The translations under genes and the position numbers were made by a program. Positions 60,276 to 64,000 of a DNA stretch of 64,000 bases are shown here, piece after piece. The first letter of the stretch is position 1. Every line of letters begins with the position of its first letter. Under the pieces are notes generated by a model that did not search any database, was not told the DNA's origin, and saw only the letters and a program-made list of their open reading frames with translations. This DNA comes from JAFGMC01 sp963540515. GTDB lineage: Bacteria > Pseudomonadota > Alphaproteobacteria > Rs-D84. The stretch spans positions 20,745-84,744 of the forward strand of contig CAUTNA010000002.1 of assembly GCA_963540515.1 (NCBI GenBank), read 5' to 3'.

Positions 60276-61184
60276 TTAAGTTTCTTGTGCTTTTGGGTGT
60301 GCTGATTTATAAACTTCTTTTATTTGTTCTAAACTTACTTTTGTATACAACTGAGTTGTTGAAAGTGATGAGTGTCCAAGTAATTCTTGCAATGTTCTTA
60401 AATCTGCTCCATCATTTAATAAAGATGTAGCAAAGCTGTGTCGCAAAGCATGAGGTGTTAAATAATCAGGAAGTTGTAAATAACATCTTATTTTTTCAAT
60501 AAGTTTTTCAGCCATACGCGGTGACATAGGAAGACCGCGTACACTTTTAAAAATACTATCTTCAATTTTAAATGGACAAACAGATAAGTAGTCATCAATT
60601 GCTTTTTTTACTGCTGGTAGAATTGGAACAATTCTTTCTTTTGAACCCTTACCAATAATTTTTAAAAAACTTTGATTTTTATCTATATCTGTTTTAATTA
60701 CAGAAAGTGCTTCTGATATACGAAGTCCACAACCAAAAATTAATATAATTAAAGCTTTATCACGCAAAATAAGCCATTTTTCCCCATTTTCTATATCTGA
60801 TAAAACTTTCAACATATCAAAAATATCTTTTTCATCAATTGCTTTTGATAATTTTTTAGGAATTTTAGGAGAAGATATAACAAAAATTGATTCGTTTTTT
60901 ATACCGTAGTACTTTAAAATATACTTAAAAAAACTCCGCAGTGAAGAAAGCGCACGTGCTGAACTGCGATTAGATATATTATTTATTTTTCTGTTAGATA
61001 ACCATGCACGAAATGTAGTTATATCTATATTAGTTAAATCTTCTTTTTTTATTTCATTTTCTGTATAAGATTTATAAAAATTTATAAAATTATCCAAATC
61101 TTGTCTGTAAGATACAATAGTATTACTTGAATACTTTTTTATATCTTTTAAGTATGTTATAAACGAATCAATTAATCCATTCAT
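60276..61184 (-). CDS. xerC: XerC/XerD-type tyrosine recombinase
   Basis: A 302-residue site-specific recombinase for chromosome dimer resolution. SAM-like N-domain (~1-95). The catalytic set is complete: Arg in GCGLRISEA, Lys in IIGKGSKERIVP, His and Arg in HALRHSF, His in LGHSSLSTTQ and Tyr in LYTKV. XerC versus XerD is not settled by sequence alone; xerC is used because a single copy is seen here. Its ATG overlaps the stop of the SIMPL-domain gene by 4 bp. Confidence 0.92.
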   Translation of the reverse strand: MNGLIDSFITYLKDIKKYSSNTIVSYRQDLDNFINFYKSYTENEIKKEDLTNIDITTFRAWLSNRKINNISNRSSARALSSLRSFFKYILKYYGIKNESIFVISSPKIPKKLSKAIDEKDIFDMLKVLSDIENGEKWLILRDKALIILIFGCGLRISEALSVIKTDIDKNQSFLKIIGKGSKERIVPILPAVKKAIDDYLSVCPFKIEDSIFKSVRGLPMSPRMAEKLIEKIRCYLQLPDYLTPHALRHSFATSLLNDGADLRTLQELLGHSSLSTTQLYTKVSLEQIKEVYKSAHPKAQET

Positions 61185-61906
61185 CTGATCTCAAAGACAG
61201 CTGATACTATAACTGATAATTCAGTATTTTTGGAGGCAAATCCAAAAGAATCTGATGATTTGTCTTCAAGCATAACACCGCTTGCTTTATAAAAGTTTGC
61301 AGCGCGTGGTGAAAAATTATTATCTTCTGTTTCATACTGCAGAGATAATAATTTACCTGCTTTTCTTTTATCTCCTTTTAAAAGAGCATCTGCGCGATTT
61401 CTTGCATTTGCAACAGCTTCTCCAAGACATTTTTCTATTATTGGTTTTAATATTTCAGCACTTGAGAACATTTTAAAATCACTTAAATAAACATTTGGAG
61501 TTCCAGCAAATTTCTTCATAACAGTGTCAATTTTATCTATATTATCTGATGATATTTCAATTGATATACTTGTCTCAATTCCTTTAATATCATGTTTACG
61601 TGCTATATCATTCCATTCACGTTTTTCGTAAGAATCAAAGCTTGTTGTTTGAGCTTTTAATTTTTCTGTTTTTAAAAATTCTGTTATCTCATTTGCCTTT
61701 GCACTTGCTTTTTTCATAGATACAGAAGCGTTTTTATCTAAGTATCTAACATTTAATATTATTGCGGTTCTATCTTTTGGTGCAGATGTTAGACATACTC
61801 CTGTTGTAGAAACTGTCCTGTTATTTTTTTGATTAAAACAAAAACTATATAAAACAGAGCTTATTGCAATAATGCTTACTAACCCTAGATATAAATTTTT
61901 TTTCAT
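61181..61906 (-). CDS. SIMPL-domain (DUF541) periplasmic protein
   Basis: A 241-residue protein with an uncleaved or cleaved N-terminal hydrophobic segment (~4-22) and a SIMPL domain (~30-240): repeated beta-alpha units such as TAIILNVRYLDKNA, ISIEISSDNIDKIDTVMKK and the helix-strand AVANARNRADALLKGDKRK with GKLLSLQYE. Related proteins (YggE, BP26) form periplasmic or outer-membrane assemblies with roles in oxidative stress. Coupled to xerC by a 4-bp overlap. Confidence 0.85.
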   Translation of the reverse strand: MKKNLYLGLVSIIAISSVLYSFCFNQKNNRTVSTTGVCLTSAPKDRTAIILNVRYLDKNASVSMKKASAKANEITEFLKTEKLKAQTTSFDSYEKREWNDIARKHDIKGIETSISIEISSDNIDKIDTVMKKFAGTPNVYLSDFKMFSSAEILKPIIEKCLGEAVANARNRADALLKGDKRKAGKLLSLQYETEDNNFSPRAANFYKASGVMLEDKSSDSFGFASKNTELSVIVSAVFEIR

Positions 61907-61922
61907 AATTTTTTCCTTTTTT

Positions 61923-62072
61923 TTATCTTATAATAAGAGCATCAGTTGAACTTGCTTCTGTCATATATAACTTAAAAAGTGTAGGACTCATATTATCAGG
62001 ATGAATAAATTCACATCTTAAACTATTACACCTAATAAGAGTAAAAAATAAGTAAAAAATATATTTTTTCAT
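61923..62072 (-). CDS. Small secreted protein between trpS and the SIMPL gene
   Basis: A 49-residue frame from ATG 62072 (site AGGA ~9 bp upstream) begins MKKYIFYLFFTLIRC, a plausible signal peptide possibly with a lipobox-like Cys. The mature part includes CEFIHPDNMSPTLFKLY and ends TDALIIR. It starts 4 bp after the trpS stop and ends 16 bp before the SIMPL start, so it fits neatly into the operon. Function unknown; conservation would need to be shown. Confidence 0.5.
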   Translation of the reverse strand: MKKYIFYLFFTLIRCNSLRCEFIHPDNMSPTLFKLYMTEASSTDALIIR

Positions 62073-62076
62073 ACAT

Positions 62077-63060
62077 TTATCCTATCATCTTACTCTTAAC
62101 ATCATCAAGAGTTTTATTTGCTATTTTATTTGCCTCTATAGATCCTTTTATAAGAATTTCATCTAAATATTTTTTATCGTTAATAAGTTCATTATATTTT
62201 TGACGGGCAGGGGATATAAAAGATTCTATTTTTTCAAATAAAATTGTTTTTAATTTTCCATATCCATATCCGCCATCTGTAAACATTTTCTCGAAGTCTT
62301 GTATTTCGTGATTTTCTGAAAAATGTTTATATAAAGAAAATATTATTGAAGAGTTTGGATCTTTTTTATCTTCTACTGATTTTGAATCAGTTATAATTTT
62401 CATTATTTTTTTCTTCAATGTATTAGTATCTGAAAATACTGGTAATATATTTCCGTGTGATTTACTCATTTTTTCACCATCTAACCCAAGTAAAGCCTCA
62501 CTTGTTTGTATAATTTCTTTTGGTAATTTGAAAGTATTTCCGTATGTATTATTGAAATATACAGTTATATCTCTTGCAAATTCAATATGTTGTTTTTGAT
62601 CTATTCCAACAGGAACAAAATCAGAATTATATGCAAGTATATCAGCTGTCATAAGAACAGGATATGTATATAGTCCCATATTTATGCCTGTATCTTCATC
62701 TAAACCAGAGTTTATATTTTTGTTTACAATATCTTTGTAAGCATGAGCTCTATTCATTAAACTTTTAGGAGTTATGTTTAAAAGTAAATTTGTAAGATAG
62801 GGAATTGCATAAATATCAGATTGTTTAAATAACACCGCATCTTTTGATAATCCCAGTGATAAAAAAGCAGCTGTTAAATTATATGTATATTCTTTTATTT
62901 TATTTTTATCTTTAACAGAATTTAAAGCATGCAGATCTGCGATAAAAACAAAAGTTTTATATTTTTGTGATAATTGTATCACTGGTTTTACAGAACCAAT
63001 ATAATTTCCAAAATGAAAAATTCCAGTTGGTTTAATTCCTGTTAAAACAATTTCTTCCAT
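62077..63060 (-). CDS. trpS: Tryptophanyl-tRNA synthetase
   Basis: A 327-residue class I synthetase. ATG 63060 is chosen: it has an AAAGG site and gives the family start EEIVLTGIKPTG; an in-frame start 13 codons upstream is less likely. The HIGH-type motif is HFGNYIG (~14-20) and the KMSKS motif is intact in GLDGEKMSKSHGN. AYNSDFVPVGIDQKQHIE recognises tryptophan. First gene of trpS, small gene, SIMPL, xerC on the minus strand. Confidence 0.96.
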   Translation of the reverse strand: MEEIVLTGIKPTGIFHFGNYIGSVKPVIQLSQKYKTFVFIADLHALNSVKDKNKIKEYTYNLTAAFLSLGLSKDAVLFKQSDIYAIPYLTNLLLNITPKSLMNRAHAYKDIVNKNINSGLDEDTGINMGLYTYPVLMTADILAYNSDFVPVGIDQKQHIEFARDITVYFNNTYGNTFKLPKEIIQTSEALLGLDGEKMSKSHGNILPVFSDTNTLKKKIMKIITDSKSVEDKKDPNSSIIFSLYKHFSENHEIQDFEKMFTDGGYGYGKLKTILFEKIESFISPARQKYNELINDKKYLDEILIKGSIEANKIANKTLDDVKSKMIG

Positions 63061-63190
63061 CTTTTTACCTTTAGAGTAAAGTTTATAAGATAAACGCATC
63101 TTTTCAAGATTTAACTAATGATAAATGTATAAAATTTAAACTTATTCTTTTGACTAGTCTACATAAAAATAAGTATTTATTTTTAATCAA

Positions 63191-63811
63191 TTACCACTTT
63201 TTTACAATAATGGAATTATCTGTATCTGTTAAATTCCAACCTGAATTTCTAAGTGATAGAAGAGATTGTTTTTTTGATTTAGATATTTTTCCAGAAACAA
63301 TATTTCCGTGTATATTTTCTATATTAAAGTTTATTCCACTAAAATAAAGTTGTTTATTAAAATCTATCCAATCATATAAAGCGTTTTTTAAATTTATTAC
63401 CACTTGTATTTTATCTGTTTTTTCATCAGGATTATCTAAATTAAGCCAATTTTGAACTGAATTTTTATCCATCCAAGATTTTGAATTTTTTTCATCTAAT
63501 GAAATTTTTATATTTGCAGAATAAGTTTTTGATGATTGTTTTTCACCATCTATTGAAATAGAAGATATTAAATTTTCTATATTTTTTGATTCTTCTAAAG
63601 CTCTATGTAATTCAGAGGTATTAGAATAATTTGATAGAATATTGATAATTGCTTTTCTTTTTGCAGAGTCTATTGCAATTTTTTTTGCTTTTGATGCAGA
63701 TTCACTTGTAATATTTACAGAAATGTTATCATAAAGAGTTAAATTTTCTGCAAATGCAAAATTTGAAAATAAAAAACAAACAAAAAATAATCTTCTAAAA
63801 ATTTTATTCAT
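63191..63811 (-). CDS. Secreted protein of unknown function
   Basis: A 206-residue protein with a signal peptide (MNKIFRRLFFVCFLFSNFAFA, cleavage about 21). The early segment VNITSESASKAKKIAIDSAKRKAI resembles the start of DUF2066-like periplasmic proteins, in which an Ala/Lys-rich helix follows a strand; this is only a weak hint. The C-terminal half is beta-rich (SGINFNIENIHGNIVSGKIS). It could act in envelope assembly. It lies 130 bp upstream of trpS on the same strand. Confidence 0.6.
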   Translation of the reverse strand: MNKIFRRLFFVCFLFSNFAFAENLTLYDNISVNITSESASKAKKIAIDSAKRKAIINILSNYSNTSELHRALEESKNIENLISSISIDGEKQSSKTYSANIKISLDEKNSKSWMDKNSVQNWLNLDNPDEKTDKIQVVINLKNALYDWIDFNKQLYFSGINFNIENIHGNIVSGKISKSKKQSLLSLRNSGWNLTDTDNSIIVKKW

Positions 63812-63982
63812 CCATCAAAGACTAGAACAGATTTTTATAAAAATCAATATTAAGATTTTATTTAATAATCTAATTAAAAACTTGAATAGATAATATTTTA
63901 TGTATTATATTTCAGCCTAAATAATGAAATAAATATGAATAATATAATAATTATCTTAAATTCAATTTTGTCAAAAAAATTT

Positions 63983-64000
63983 CTATCTATCTATCTATCT
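63983..64000. repeat. CTAT tetranucleotide repeat at the window edge
   Basis: At least four copies of CTAT run to the last base of the window; the full length is not visible. Tetranucleotide tracts can vary in length by slippage, which matters if one lies in or before a gene. Confidence 0.7.

Noticed and set aside
1..64000. CRISPR array or cas genes
   Set aside because: No regularly spaced direct repeats and no Cas-like proteins were seen; the only notable repeats are the transposon ends, one 81-bp duplication and the CTAT tract.

Overview
The window is a chromosomal stretch from a very AT-rich, two-membrane bacterium that is most likely an alphaproteobacterium, probably an uncultured host- or gut-associated low-GC lineage. 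The evidence is gene content and order: ftsE-ftsX-DUF218, acpP-fabF followed by mltG, the str/S10/spc/alpha ribosomal superoperon, and several signal-peptide beta-barrel proteins. The code is standard: TGA is a stop and TGG encodes Trp. The species cannot be named from the sequence alone.

Layout. 1-4.8 kb: a DUF218 gene (cut by the window edge), ftsX and ftsE on the minus strand, a YqaA/DedA membrane protein, rbfA and lepA. 4.8-8.7 kb: an integrase-like gene lacking catalytic residues that abuts lepA, then a 2,944-bp IS1595-like transposon with perfect 15-bp terminal inverted repeats and a perfect 8-bp target duplication. It carries an apparently intact type II restriction-modification pair and a broken transposase. 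8.8-14 kb: acpP, fabF, tRNA-Pro, a NERD-domain protein, mltG and a beta-barrel protein. 14-31.9 kb: rpsL-rpsG-fusA-tuf, then the ribosomal protein genes through secY, rpoA and rplQ; rpmD and adk are missing from their usual places.

31.9-40 kb: a TM2 protein, tRNA-Ser, an AmiC-type amidase, two coupled tandem paralogues of about 870 residues that are secreted and Cys-rich, and fabI. 40-50.6 kb is the accessory region. It holds a GIY-YIG gene broken by one stop codon, an orphan helical protein, tRNA-Asn, several decayed fragments, a proteasome-like Ntn-hydrolase with Thr-Asp-Lys spacing, a GmrSD-type restriction enzyme, tRNA-Arg, and an OLD-family ATPase/TOPRIM nuclease split at an eight-A run next to a Cys-rich membrane protein. 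50.6-64 kb returns to housekeeping: tRNA-Leu, tRNA-Ala, a cold-shock protein, parC, a polysaccharide deacetylase, two beta-barrel proteins, tRNA-Leu, pth, polA, xerC-like, SIMPL-domain, trpS and a secreted protein.

Most genes serve translation, envelope growth (FtsEX, MltG, AmiC), fatty acid synthesis (AcpP, FabF, FabI) and chromosome upkeep (ParC, PolA, XerC). The accessory part holds at least three anti-foreign-DNA modules (restriction-modification, GmrSD, OLD-like). The best candidates for undescribed biology are the tandem Cys-rich secreted paralogues, the Ntn-hydrolase gene, the transposon-borne restriction system and the lepA-coupled dead integrase.
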